A stretch of DNA of 64,000 bases from Alphaproteobacteria bacterium 32-64-14 (GCA_002280725.1 NCEM01000021.1:1-64000); one strand, 5' to 3'. Positions 1 to 9,600 are shown, counted from the first letter of the stretch. Made by a program: numbers and translations. The notes: a model not told the origin generated them from the letters alone.

Positions 1-54
1 AGGACGAGGCGCGGTGGGCGGGGTGTTGGCGCGTAGTCGAGAGACCCCCTTGTC

Positions 55-74
55 TCGCGACGAAGACGTCGCGA
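55..74. repeat. perfect inverted repeat (hairpin)
   Basis: The arms TCGCGACG (55-62) and CGTCGCGA (67-74) are perfect complements around the loop AAGA. There is no T-tract on either side, so it could be a terminator without a tail, a protein-binding site or a transcript-stabilising hairpin. Confidence 0.5.
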
Positions 75-100
75 TCTTGCCCTGCCGGGCGTTCGCTTCT

Positions 101-125
101 CGATTTGGTCCCCCGGACCAAATCG
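101..125. repeat. perfect 11-bp inverted repeat
   Basis: The arms CGATTTGGTCC (101-111) and GGACCAAATCG (115-125) are perfect complements around a CCC loop. It borders the dispersed repeat copy that follows. It could be a factor-independent terminator or part of the repeat element. Confidence 0.5.
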
Positions 126-175
126 CGCCTTCGGCGCCGTCGCTCACCCCCAAGTCGCGGGGCGACTGAGGGAGG
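121..175 (-). repeat. dispersed repeat family A, copy 1
   Basis: Read on the minus strand from 175, the sequence begins CCTCCCTCAGTCGCC and continues through a GGGGG block to GACGGCGCCGAAGGCGCG. Its opening matches the start of a second copy at 50543. A third, more diverged copy at 36077 shares the CCTCCCTC start, the GGGGG block and the GCGC-rich palindrome. This is a small intergenic repeat family. Confidence 0.5.
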
Positions 176-451
176 AAGAGGCGTTGGTGTTTTGCCTCCA
201 CCACTCGCAACGCGATTGGGGCATGTGGCGCGCGGCGGCCTGCCTCCCGGAGCCGAATGGCGTAGGGAGGAGCAGCGTGACGGGGGTCTGTCGGGCGTCT
301 CCGACTCTTCCTTCGCCAGCGCCGTGCAGGCGGGAATGTGGGGGTTTTCGGGGGTTTCTTGCAGCCTTGCCGTTAAGACTTGCGCCGTACCGGAAACCGG
401 TTAGGAAGGCCGCCTGCCGCGGCCCGATAATCCCAGGGACGACAGCGCAAC

Positions 452-541
452 GGGGAGGTGGCCGAGTGGTCGAAGGCGCACCCCTGCTAAGGGTGTATAC
501 CGGTAACGGTATCGAGGGTTCGAATCCCTTCCTCTCCGCCA
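452..541 (+). tRNA. tRNA-Ser (anticodon GCT)
   Basis: This is a 90-nt class II tRNA. The acceptor arms GGGGAGG (452-458) and CCTCTCC (531-537) pair with one G-U, followed by discriminator G538 and an encoded CCA at 539-541. The anticodon stem CACCC/GGGTG encloses the loop CTGCTAA, which puts anticodon GCT at 486-488 and reads AGC/AGU serine codons. A long variable arm lies between the anticodon and T arms. The T loop reads GGTTCGAATCC. The length, long variable arm and anticodon agree with serine. Confidence 0.97.
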
Positions 542-968
542 GCGCTGGTCTTCGGATGTCTGCGACGTAGCCATGTCGCTCTGAAAGGCGCCGCGCCATC
601 CAGTCCAGATTTTCGCAGTGGCCGCCTCGGCGGACCTGCTTGTCAGACTGGAAGGGCTTAAGGAGGAAATCCAGCCGGACAGCAGGTCCGCCGCGCGCAC
701 GGCCCGATAGCCCGCGCTACGCAACACCATGTGGGTCCGAAGAGGGGTGTCACCCGGAGTCCGCACGTTGCTGCGCCGGCCCCCGACAGGACAGCTGGTT
801 CAACGCAGCCGCCCGCACATGAAGCCTCTATGGGGTAAGGCGCATCCCGACAGGAAAACGGGTCAGGCATTCGAAAATATCTTTCGATAATCGCGCTGTG
901 CGGGAATCGGGTCCGGGAATTGCAGGGTTTCCCCCTGCGTGGTTAATGTTGCGCAGGGGTGTTGCCAG
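542..968. other. intergenic region between tRNA-Ser and the ECF sigma factor gene
   Basis: There is no convincing gene. Open frames on both strands lack family resemblance, and some run into the tRNA. The notable structure is a long inverted repeat at 629-692. The last 70 bases must carry the promoter of the sigma factor gene, but no clear -35/-10 pair stands out. Confidence 0.5.
629..692. repeat. 12-bp perfect inverted repeat with a 40-nt loop
   Basis: The arms GGCGGACCTGCT (629-640) and AGCAGGTCCGCC (681-692) are perfect complements. Inside the loop a second pairing, CTGGA (648-652) with TCCAG (670-674), extends the structure. The loop also holds a strong Shine-Dalgarno-like AAGGAGGAA at 660-668 with no start codon after it. 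It may be the end of a transcript or a regulatory hairpin. Confidence 0.5.
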
Positions 969-1511
969 GTGACCGAGCCGAACGGGCAAGGTGATAAGGC
1001 GCGCGATATCGGCGCGGCGCGGGACGCATTGCTGCGAGCCCACTACGATGAGTTTCGCCGTGTCGCCGGCCGTGTGCTGAATGGAGACGCAGCCGCGCTG
1101 CGGATCCAGCCCACCGATCTGGCGCATGAGGCGGTGATCCGTCTGTCGGGTCTCGAACGGCTGGAGTTCAAGGGCCGGACGCACTTCCTCTCGCTGTCGG
1201 CGCGTGTGATGCGGCAGATCCTGATCGATGAAATCCGGCGCATGCGGGCCGCCAAGCGGCAGGCGCCGCCGGTGTCCACCGAACTGCCGCCGGAGCTGGG
1301 CGCGGGAAATGTCGATCTTGAAGACCTCGACCGTGCGCTGACCAAGCTTGAGGCCGTCGCGCCGGACTATGCGCGGCTGGTTGACCAGCGTTACTTCGCC
1401 GGCCTGACGCTTGAGGAGATCGCAGACATCGACGGCGTTTCCGTGCGCACCGTGAAGCGGCAATGGCGCGCGGCGCGCGCCTGGCTGGTGGCTGAACTCG
1501 GCGGCGTCTAG
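969..1511 (+). CDS. ECF-type RNA polymerase sigma factor (ECF43/Rhodopirellula-type)
   Basis: This ECF sigma factor should direct RNA polymerase to promoters controlled by the downstream kinase. The region 2 motif PTDLAHEAVIRL is followed by a FLSLSARVMRQILIDEIRR helix. Region 4 ends with an HTH (TLEEIADIDGVSVRTVKRQW). That layout is typical of the group often encoded beside Ser/Thr kinases. I chose GTG at 969 because AGGGG lies 9 bases upstream; an in-frame GTG at 939 would add ten residues but lacks a good ribosome site. The kinase gene starts 4 bases after the stop, so the pair is probably one operon. No anti-sigma factor is visible, so the kinase itself may transmit the signal. Confidence 0.88.
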   Translation: MTEPNGQGDKARDIGAARDALLRAHYDEFRRVAGRVLNGDAAALRIQPTDLAHEAVIRLSGLERLEFKGRTHFLSLSARVMRQILIDEIRRMRAAKRQAPPVSTELPPELGAGNVDLEDLDRALTKLEAVAPDYARLVDQRYFAGLTLEEIADIDGVSVRTVKRQWRAARAWLVAELGGV

Positions 1512-1515
1512 CATC

Positions 1516-3948
1516 ATGGAGATGAGCCTTTCCGGGCGGGCGCTCACCATCTTCGAGGATGCGCTCGACGTGGAGCCGTATGCGCGCGAGGCCTGGCTCG
1601 TGGAAGCCTGCGCCGGTGATGCCGCGCTCCTGAAAGATGTGAAGCGCTTGCTGGCGGCGGATGAGCTTGCCGAAAGGTCGATGCCGACCGGCGGCCTCAA
1701 GCCGGATGATGCGCCCATGCCGGCGCGCATCGGGCATTATCGCATTGTCGACAGGCTGGGCCAGGGCGGCATGGGCGATGTGTTCGCCGCCGCGCGCGAC
1801 GATGGCCTGTTCGAGCATGTGGTGGCGATCAAGCGGGTGCGGCCGTCGCTGTTTCCGGAGACGGCGCGCGCGCTGTTCGACCGCGAACGCCGGGCGCTTG
1901 CTTCGCTGAGCCACCGCCATATCGCGCAGTTGTATGACGGCGGTGTGGACGAAACCGGCGCGCCCTTCTTCATCATGGAGCTGGTGCGCGGCGCGCCCAT
2001 CGACAGATATGTCGCCGACAACGATCTTTCGCCGCGGCAGATCGTGGAGAAGGTCGTGCAGGTGTGCGAGGCCGTGCAGCACGCGCACCAGAACCTGATC
2101 GTTCACGCCGACCTCAAGCCCGCGAACATTTTGGTCAACGAGGCAGGTGATCCGAAGATCGTGGATTTCGGCGTGGCGCGCCTGCTGCGCGAGGAGGATG
2201 CCGATGCGCTGCATCCGCAGACGCGCGGCTATGCCAGTCCGCAGCGCGCGGCGGGCGCTGCGCCCACGCCAGCCGATGATGTGTTCGCGCTGGGCGTCGT
2301 GTTGCGCGTGCTGCTGACGGGCGAGCGTGGCGACATGGGGGAAGCGACCACGCTGGCGTCGCAGGCCATCGAGACATCGGAAGCCTTTGCGGCGCGTCCG
2401 GCGGCATGGCGTCACAAGCGCAGCCGTATGGTGCAGGGCGATCTCGACGCGATCATGGCGCGCGCGTGCGCTGCAAAGGCCGAACAACGCTATCCTGCCG
2501 CCATTGCCATGGCCGCCGATCTGCGCGCGTGGCTGGAAATCCGCCCGCTGGCGGCCAAGGCGCATGACCGGCTGCATGTGTTCCACCGTTTCCTGCGGCG
2601 GCGGCGTTGGCGCGTTGCCGGCGGCGTGGCGGCGGCAGTGGCGTTGATCGCCGGTCTCTCCGTTACCACCATGCTCTGGACGCAGGCAGACGCTGCACGC
2701 CAGCAGGCGGAACAACGCTTCACCGAAGTGCGCAGCCTTGCGAAGTATCTGCTCTACGATGTCTACGATCGGCTGGAGCGCACGCCCCAGTCGCTGGCCA
2801 TGCGGCGCGACGTGGCGCGCGTGGCGCAGGGTTATCTGAACCAGCTGGCTGAATCGCCGTCCGCGCCTGCCGATGTGCTGCTGGAAGCGGCGGACGGCCT
2901 GGTGCGCGTGGCGGATCTGCAGTCAGGCCGCTCACGCGCGAACCTTGGCGAGTTCGAAGAGGCGGTGAAGAATCTCGACAGCGCCGAGGTGATCGCCGCG
3001 CGCCTGGCGGACGGGCCGAAGCGGACACAGGTGGCCGCTCTTCGCGCTGGCATTGCCGTGCGGCGCGCAGCCCTTGCGATGAATGTCGCGCAGGAACTTG
3101 CTGCCGCAGGCAAGCTGATCGAGACGGCCAAGGCGCATCTGGCGGAAGCCGGCGCTGATAATCCCGCCGCCCCGGCTCTTGCGACACGCATCGCGTTGGA
3201 GGAGGCGATCCTCGGCAACTGGAAGGGCGACTATGCGGCGGCGCGGGCGCGCGCCGAAGAGGCGGTGAAGCTTGCTTCAACTCTTCCCGATGTGAAGGGT
3301 GCAGAGCGCGAACACTGGTATCTCGCTGCACGTGCCCAGGATGCGTTGGCGGAAGCGGTCTACTACGGGGTTGGCGATGCGGCGTCGGCGCCGGAATATG
3401 GAAAGCTGGTCGATCTCTCCGACGGTTTCATGCGCCGCAATCCCGAGGACATGCTTGGCCGCCGCGTGGCCATCGAGGCGCACTGGGCGCTGGGAACGAC
3501 GCTGCTGGGCATTCAGGGGCGCGCCAATGACGCTGTGGCGGAGCTTGATGAGGCCGCGGCTCTATTGCCCATACTTCTGGCGTTCCAGCCGGATGACGAG
3601 GGCGCGATCCGCACCGAGCGTATCGTGCTGGCCGCGCGGGCGCAGGCGCTGGCGACTGCCGGACGCTTCAGCGAGGGCGTGGCCCTGCTGCGCAAACAGG
3701 TGGACGACAGCACGCGCGCGGCCGAAGCCCCCGGCGCGAGGCCCGAGCTGATCCGCTCGCAAGGCGTCACGCTCGCCATGCTGGCGGATCTTTATGCCGA
3801 CAATGGCGTCGCGCGCGAGGCGTGCCCGCTCTACGCAAAGGTCGATGCGATCTTCACACGGCTGGAGAGCCGTGGGCTCCTGTCGCAGCTTGATCGTGAC
3901 ACGTCCTTGAAAATGGCGCGCGAGCGGCAGGCGCAGCTCTGCAAGTAG
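1516..3948 (+). CDS. membrane Ser/Thr protein kinase with C-terminal TPR-like sensor region
   Basis: This 810-residue protein has an N-terminal segment of about 70 residues and then a kinase domain. The glycine loop is GQGGMG (about 83-87), the ATP lysine is in VAIK (106), the catalytic loop is HADLKPAN (198-205) and the metal-binding motif is DFG (218-220). An arginine-rich stretch and one membrane helix (about 367-388) follow, then some 420 helical, alanine-rich residues resembling TPR repeats. Kinases of this Pkn/PrkC-like form, paired with ECF43 sigma factors, are thought to signal envelope conditions. The usual HRD is HAD here, so activation-loop control of the RD type is not expected. 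The gene follows the sigma factor by 4 bases. The start lacks a clear ribosome site; ATG at 1522 is an alternative. Confidence 0.88.
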   Translation: MEMSLSGRALTIFEDALDVEPYAREAWLVEACAGDAALLKDVKRLLAADELAERSMPTGGLKPDDAPMPARIGHYRIVDRLGQGGMGDVFAAARDDGLFEHVVAIKRVRPSLFPETARALFDRERRALASLSHRHIAQLYDGGVDETGAPFFIMELVRGAPIDRYVADNDLSPRQIVEKVVQVCEAVQHAHQNLIVHADLKPANILVNEAGDPKIVDFGVARLLREEDADALHPQTRGYASPQRAAGAAPTPADDVFALGVVLRVLLTGERGDMGEATTLASQAIETSEAFAARPAAWRHKRSRMVQGDLDAIMARACAAKAEQRYPAAIAMAADLRAWLEIRPLAAKAHDRLHVFHRFLRRRRWRVAGGVAAAVALIAGLSVTTMLWTQADAARQQAEQRFTEVRSLAKYLLYDVYDRLERTPQSLAMRRDVARVAQGYLNQLAESPSAPADVLLEAADGLVRVADLQSGRSRANLGEFEEAVKNLDSAEVIAARLADGPKRTQVAALRAGIAVRRAALAMNVAQELAAAGKLIETAKAHLAEAGADNPAAPALATRIALEEAILGNWKGDYAAARARAEEAVKLASTLPDVKGAEREHWYLAARAQDALAEAVYYGVGDAASAPEYGKLVDLSDGFMRRNPEDMLGRRVAIEAHWALGTTLLGIQGRANDAVAELDEAAALLPILLAFQPDDEGAIRTERIVLAARAQALATAGRFSEGVALLRKQVDDSTRAAEAPGARPELIRSQGVTLAMLADLYADNGVAREACPLYAKVDAIFTRLESRGLLSQLDRDTSLKMARERQAQLCK

Positions 3949-3956
3949 CTTGCGCC
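3930..3956. terminator. hairpin at the convergent gene ends
   Basis: GGCGCAGCT (3930-3938) pairs with AGCTTGCGCC (3947-3956) with one bulged T and an 8-nt loop. It overlaps the kinase stop codon and lies between two convergent genes. No U-tract follows, so efficient termination is uncertain. Confidence 0.35.
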
Positions 3957-3961
3957 AACAT

Positions 3962-4963
3962 TCAGGCGTCCAGCGCGAGCAGGGCGAAAGTGGCGAGCCA
4001 GTGTTCGCCCATGTAATCGCCCGCGACGTGCGGCAGGCTGGCGTCGAGATGGCGGTCGGCGGATTCGCGGGCGCGTTGTGAGATCGGGTGATCGCCAAGC
4101 TGGGCTGCGAGCGCTCGCCAGCACCACGCGCGTGAGAAGTTGAGGCCATCCAGGTGTGCGATCTTCCCGTCGGTGCGGTCGCTGACCTTGGCGGGCGCGA
4201 ACAGCGACGTCGGATGGCCCTGCGCAAGGCGCGGCATGAAGCGGCCGAGCCATTCGCGGAATGTCGCGGGCTGCAGCATGCGGCGCATGCATTCCATCTC
4301 CGACAGCGCCGGGGAATGGAAATCGTCCAGCGATGGCTCCCACGCCGGGCAATCGCGATCTCCGCCATACCAGGCCTGGCACTTTTCGCGCATCAGGTCG
4401 AACAGCGCCGGGTCGAACGCTTCGGCCCAGTCGGCCGACATGCGGATGGCGAAAGCGGTGGAGGAGTGGACGCCCGTGCGGATGGGATAATCCGCCAGCG
4501 GCAGGAAGGCGTGGAAGCGTTGAGCGAACGCCTGCGCGAGTGGGCGCAGGCTGACGGCGGCCGTGGCGAGTTCGCCGTCCGTGTGGAGTTCGAGCTCAGC
4601 CTGCAGCGCAAGCAACCAGGCCCAGCCATAAGGCCGCTCGAAACTGCGCGCCATGGGGCGGGCGAGATAGGCCAGCTCGCCGGTGACATTTTCGGGCGTC
4701 ATCGCTTCGGCGAATTGCGCGCGGATGCGCGGGGCCGATGGCATATCCGGCTGACGGCGCAGCAGGCGCGCCATCAGCCAGTATCCGTGCACGCAGCTGT
4801 GCCAGTCGAACGAGCCGTAGAAGATCGGGTGAGCGGTGCGCGGGGCGATCACATCCTGTGGGCCGGTGAACACATGATCCATCTTGTAGGGAAACTCGCG
4901 GGCGATGTGGCCGAGGGCAAGGCTCGCGAACTTCTCTGCGATGTCGGGCGTGAGTGTCGTCAT
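3962..4963 (-). CDS. DUF2891 family protein, last gene of the 5-oxoproline operon
   Basis: This 333-residue soluble protein has the N-terminal pattern of DUF2891: YKMDHV, then PIFYGSFDWHSCVHGYW with conserved Trp and His, then a helical, alanine-rich body like an alpha/alpha barrel. No signal peptide is seen. Biochemical function is not established for the family. ATG at 4963 overlaps the DUF979 stop by 4 bases (ATGA), implying translational coupling. The position suggests a role in uptake or use of 5-oxoproline or a related compound. A longer reading of the same frame upstream is an artefact of the overlapping DUF979 gene. Confidence 0.85.
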   Translation of the reverse strand: MTTLTPDIAEKFASLALGHIAREFPYKMDHVFTGPQDVIAPRTAHPIFYGSFDWHSCVHGYWLMARLLRRQPDMPSAPRIRAQFAEAMTPENVTGELAYLARPMARSFERPYGWAWLLALQAELELHTDGELATAAVSLRPLAQAFAQRFHAFLPLADYPIRTGVHSSTAFAIRMSADWAEAFDPALFDLMREKCQAWYGGDRDCPAWEPSLDDFHSPALSEMECMRRMLQPATFREWLGRFMPRLAQGHPTSLFAPAKVSDRTDGKIAHLDGLNFSRAWCWRALAAQLGDHPISQRARESADRHLDASLPHVAGDYMGEHWLATFALLALDA

Positions 4964-5922
4964 TTGGGGAATGCCAGCACAAGCATGAGGACGATGTTGA
5001 CGGCGAGAAGCGGCAGGGCCGTGGGGATTTGTGCGCGGATGACGCCGTTGAGCGCGGCCTTGCGATCCGGAAGCTCCAGCAGGTTCGCCGGCACCACGTT
5101 GAAGTTGGCCGCCATGGGCGTCATCAACGTGCCGCAGAAGCCCGCGAGCATGCCGATGGCGCAGACGGTGGCGGGATCGCCGCCGAACTGCATGACGATG
5201 ATGGGCAGGCCGACAGCGGCGGTCATCACGGGGAAGGCCGCGAAGGCGTTGCCCATGAAGATCGTGAACAGCGCCATGCCGATGCAGTAGGCGGCGACTG
5301 CGGCAAGGCGGCTGTCGAGCGGAATGTAATCCGCAAACAGCTTGCCCACCTGATCGCCCACGCCCGCCGCGAGAAACACCGCGCCAAGGGACGCCAGCAT
5401 CTGCGGCAGGATCGCCGCCCAGCCTACCGCATCGATCAACCGCCGGCCCTCCTGCAGCGGCGAAATGAGCGGCGGCTTGAGCCAGATCATGATCACGGCC
5501 AGCGCAATGACGACGCCAAGGATCAGCGAAATGAGCGTGGCGTTCTTCTGCTCCATGAGAGCGGCGCCGATGGGCGTGTTCTGCGCGGCGAGCGTTCCCA
5601 GCAGAGCGATGGCCGGGATGATCAGCGCCGGCAGGAACAACAGGTTGCCGCGCTTCTCCGCGCTGGCGCGGCGCTCGTCCGTAGAGGTTGTGCGCGCCTT
5701 GCCTTGCCCCAGCCCCCAGGTGGCCAGCACGGCAAGGCCGAGCGCCAGCAGGCCGTTGGCCAGATCGCCGATCAGCGAACCGAACAGGAAGCTGATGGCC
5801 AGCAAGCCCCAGAACACCGCCGTGCGAAAGCGCTTCGGATTGCTCGGGTCGATCGCCGAAAAAACGGCGACAGCCGCAAAGAACAACCCGGCCAGAATGT
5901 AGAGATGCGTCAGCGTGATCAT
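4960..5922 (-). CDS. DUF979 family membrane protein (transporter component)
   Basis: This hydrophobic protein of 320 residues has about eight to ten membrane segments and begins MITLTHLYILAGLFF. Segments such as GMALFTIFMGNAFAAFPVM and GTLMTPMAANFNVVPA match the DUF979 pattern. DUF979 and DUF969 almost always occur together and are taken to form one carboxylate or 5-oxoproline transporter; that substrate is inferred from gene context. The start at 5922 overlaps the DUF969 stop by 4 bases, and the stop overlaps DUF2891 by 4 bases. In-frame codons further upstream would intrude into DUF969 and are less likely. Confidence 0.87.
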   Translation of the reverse strand: MITLTHLYILAGLFFAAVAVFSAIDPSNPKRFRTAVFWGLLAISFLFGSLIGDLANGLLALGLAVLATWGLGQGKARTTSTDERRASAEKRGNLLFLPALIIPAIALLGTLAAQNTPIGAALMEQKNATLISLILGVVIALAVIMIWLKPPLISPLQEGRRLIDAVGWAAILPQMLASLGAVFLAAGVGDQVGKLFADYIPLDSRLAAVAAYCIGMALFTIFMGNAFAAFPVMTAAVGLPIIVMQFGGDPATVCAIGMLAGFCGTLMTPMAANFNVVPANLLELPDRKAALNGVIRAQIPTALPLLAVNIVLMLVLAFPK

Positions 5923-6641
5923 TGCGGCGCCTCCGCAGGCACGGCGCCAAGCGTTCGCTTGAGATGCCTGTCCAGCAGCCACAGGCGCAGCGAGTGGATC
6001 AAGAAGGCGGCGATGGCGGTGGGGATGGCCCAGACGGACAGCTGCAGCGGCGAGACACTGATGCCGTTCTGTTCAAGAAAGCCCACCATCAGCAGGATCG
6101 ACCCGATGGCGATGAAGATGTCCTCGCCAAAGAACAGCCCGATATTGTCGGCCGCCGCCGCATGGCTGCGGATCAAATAGCGTTCACGATCGGGCAAGGG
6201 GCCGTGCTTCGCTTCGGCAGCGCCTTCCGCCATCGGCGCCACCAGCGGGCGCACCATCTGCGCATGGCCGCCGAGTGAGGTGAGGCCGAGCGCGGACAGG
6301 ATCTGCCGCATCACGAAATAGACCCACATCACGCCGGCAGCCGTCGCCGCCGGTATCTTCGCGATCACCATCCGCGCACGCTCCTGAAGGCCGCAGCGCT
6401 CCAGCAGGCCAATGGCGATCAGCACTAGCCAGACGAGGCTGATGAAACGGCTGTCGTTGAAGGCCTTGCCGAAAAGCGCCAGCGTATCGACGCCCGCCTG
6501 CCACATCGTCTGCAGGTCGGCCGCGGGCGTCCACGCCGCCGCCAGCCCCGTGACGATGGCGGCCGACATCACGACCAGCAGCGGATTGGCTCTCACGAGA
6601 AAGCCGAACACCACAACCGCGATCCCCAGCAGCACCAGCAT
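5919..6641 (-). CDS. DUF969 family membrane protein (transporter component)
   Basis: This 240-residue integral membrane protein has about six hydrophobic segments. The stretch SALGLTSLGGHAQMVRPL and the motif HAAAADNIGLFFGEDIF are characteristic of DUF969. It partners with DUF979 encoded next. The start codon shares one base with the stop of the 5-oxoprolinase gene (TGATG), so the enzyme and transporter are translationally linked. That supports import of 5-oxoproline (pyroglutamate) or a similar lactam for hydrolysis inside the cell. Substrate assignment is inference. Confidence 0.87.
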   Translation of the reverse strand: MLVLLGIAVVVFGFLVRANPLLVVMSAAIVTGLAAAWTPAADLQTMWQAGVDTLALFGKAFNDSRFISLVWLVLIAIGLLERCGLQERARMVIAKIPAATAAGVMWVYFVMRQILSALGLTSLGGHAQMVRPLVAPMAEGAAEAKHGPLPDRERYLIRSHAAAADNIGLFFGEDIFIAIGSILLMVGFLEQNGISVSPLQLSVWAIPTAIAAFLIHSLRLWLLDRHLKRTLGAVPAEAPQ

Positions 6642-9600
6642 CAGCTGTCCCTCTTGCCAAACCCGCCGCCGCCGGGCGTCTCGATGATCATCGCATCGCC
6701 TGCCTGAACATCCGTGCGCGCGGTGGAGGGCAGGATTTCTTCAACGCCATTCGCGCGCCGGATGGCGTTGCGTCCCCGCTGTCCAGCCGCGCCGCCAGCA
6801 AGGCCGAACGGCTCTGTCGTGCGCCGGTTGGACAGGATCGCCGCCGTCATCGGCTCGCGGAACCGCACGATCCGCACCGCGCCATCGCCGCCGCGCCATT
6901 CGCCATCCCCGCCCGACCCGCGCCGCACCGCAAACGTCTCGACCAGAACCGGGAACCGGCTCTCGAGAACTTCCGGATCGGTCAGCCGCGAGTTCGTCAT
7001 GTGCGTCTGCACGGCGGATGCTCCCGCAAAGCCCGGCCCCGCGCCAGAGCCGCCGCAGATCGTCTCGTAGTACTGATAGCGCTCGGTCCCGAACGTGAAA
7101 TTGTTCATCGTTCCCTGTGCCGCCGCCAGCCGCCCCAGCGCGCCATAGAGCGCATCCACAACCACCATCGACGTCTCGACATTGCCCGCCACCACAGCCG
7201 CACCGGGGCGTGGGTTCAGCAGGCAACCCTCAGGCACGATGATGTCGATGGGCTTCAGGCATCCCTCATTCAGCGGGATCGCATCGTCGACCAGTGTGCG
7301 GAAGACATAGAGCACGGCCGCATGCGTGATGCCGAGCGGGGCGTTGAAATTGCCATCGCTCTGCGCGCTTGTGCCGGTGAAGTCGATGACGAGGCGCCGT
7401 GTTGCCGTGTCTGGTCGGACGGCGAGGCGGATGACGGCGCCATTGTCCATCGGGGCTTCGAACGCCCCCGGCTCCAGCGTGTCGATCACGCGGCGGATAT
7501 GCTCGGCTGCGTTGTCCTGCACGTGGTTCATGTAGGCGGCGACGCCCTGTCTGCCATAGTGATGCACGAGCCGTTCGAGTTCTTCGCCGCCACGCATGCA
7601 GGCGGCGATCTGCGCTTTCAGGTCTGCGATGTTGCGGTCAATGTCGCGCGCGGGGTGGGGGCCGCTGGCGAACAGCGCCCGCGTCTCCGCCTCGCGCAGA
7701 TGGCCATTTTCCACCAGCAGCACATTCTCGATCAGCACGCCTTCGTCTGCGACGGTTCGGCTGTCCGGCGGCATGGAGCCCGGCGTGATGCCGCCGATAT
7801 CGGCGTGGTGCCCGCGCGCTGCGGTGAAGAAGGCGGGCGTGGTTTCGCCGGGCAGGATGATCGGCGCGATCACCGTGATATCCGGCAGGTGCGTGCCCCC
7901 CGCATGGGGAGCATTCAGCATGTAGATGTCGCCGGGCTTCATGCCGCGTCCGTCGTTGCCGCGCGCCGAGATCACCGCGCGGATGGACGCGCTCATTGAC
8001 CCCAGATGCACCGGAATATGCGGCGCGTTAGCGACAAGTCCGCCCTCCGCATCAAACACCGCGCACGAAAAATCCAGCCGCTCGCGAATGTTCACCGACG
8101 CCGCCGTCGTCTGCAGCGCGAGGCCCATTTCCTCAGCCACCGCCATGAAACGATTGTTGAAAATCTCGAGCAGGATCGGATCGGCATTAGCGCCGATAGC
8201 GCTTGCAGTAATGGCGCTTGTGCGCGTCAGCAGCAGATCGCCAGGCGCGGTGATTTCCGCATGCCAGCCATCCTCGACCAGCGTCGTCGCGCCTGCTTCG
8301 ATGATCAGGGCAGGGCCGTCGATGGAATAACCCGCCGGAAGCGTGTCTCGCTTCAACGTGGGAATACTGCGCAGCTTGCCGCCCACGCGCACCTGCGCCT
8401 GTGGTGTGACCTTTGGCGCCGCTGAAGGCAGATCGACCGCCGCTTCGCCCGCATCCGCTCCGCGCGCCGCCGCCTCGACTGACAGTCGCGCAATCACGAT
8501 CGCCCGATCCGGGTCGATGAAGCCGAACCGCTGCCGATGCGCTGTCTCGAACGCGGCCTTCAACACAGCCGGCTCCGCCCACGCCACGGGGATTGTCGCC
8601 TCGCCGCCGTCGTAGCGCAGATGCGCCGTCACTGCCGACGTGATCTCACCCTCCGCGACGCCCTGCTGCGTCAGCGCGATGATCGCTGCATAGGTCAGCG
8701 ACGCGATGATCTCCGCCTGATCCGTCCCGATTGCCTGCTCGATGGTCGTCTCGCGTATCGTGCGCAGGTCCGCCAAGCCAATGCCCCACGCCGACAACAC
8801 GCCAGACAGCGGATGCAGCAGCACACTCCGCGCGCCCGCCGCGTCGGCCACGGCGCAGGCATGCTGCCCGCCCGCGCCGCCGAAGGCGCACAGCACATAC
8901 TCGCGCGGATCATAGCCGCGCTGGATCGATATCTTGCGGATCGCCTCGGCCATGTGCTGGTTGGCGATGGTGATGAAGCCTTCGGCGGCGTCTTCGGGCG
9001 TGATGTCCGCGCCGGTCTTCTGCTTGATCTCCCAGCACAGATCGCCAAACCGCTCACGAACCATCTTCGTATCGAGCGGCCTGTCGCCCTTCGGTCCGAA
9101 GATCGCCGGGAAGAATTCTGGGCGCACACGGCCGAGCAACACGTTGCAATCGGTCACCGTCAGCGGCCCGCCGCGCCGATAACTCGCTGGCCCCGGATTG
9201 GCGCCGGCGGATTTGGGGCCGACACGCAGGCGCGCGCCGTCGAAGAAGCAGATCGATCCGCCGCCCGCCGCCACAGTGTGAACCTGCAGCATCGGCGTCG
9301 TCAGCCGCACGCCAGCCACCACCGTGTCGTTGGTCCGCTCATAGGCGCCTGAGACATGGCTCACATCCGTCGACGTGCCGCCCATGTCGAAGCCCAGGGC
9401 CTTGTCGAAGCCTGCGCGCCGCGCCGCCTCCGCCATGCCGATGACGCCGCCAGCGGGGCCTGAGAGCACGGCATCGCGGCCGCGGAACGATCCCGCGCCG
9501 ACAAGTCCGCCATTCGACTGCATGAAGAACAGCCGCGACGCATGCTCGAACGCGCGCTCGACGCGGGCGACATACGCATCCAGCACAGGCGAGAGATAGG

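Larger units (their letters stand above)
1..451. other. non-coding, hairpin-rich region upstream of tRNA-Ser
   Basis: I find no credible gene here. Both strands can be read open for 100 to 150 codons, but the translations are arginine/proline-rich and match no family. The stretch holds two perfect short inverted repeats (55-74 and 101-125) and one copy of a dispersed repeat (121-175), so it looks like intergenic DNA with terminators and repeats. Confidence 0.6.

Noticed and set aside
144..599. Minus-strand frame of 151 codons containing a KGFEPS-type peptide
   Set aside because: It is the antisense translation of tRNA-Ser, a well-known source of false proteins.
1168..2715. 515-codon minus-strand frame
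   Set aside because: Antisense shadow of the sigma factor and kinase genes.
3962..5950. One long frame that would fuse a 330-residue N-terminal part to DUF2891
   Set aside because: The N-terminal half is out-of-frame reading of the DUF979 gene; the DUF2891 start at 4963 is typical and overlaps the DUF979 stop.
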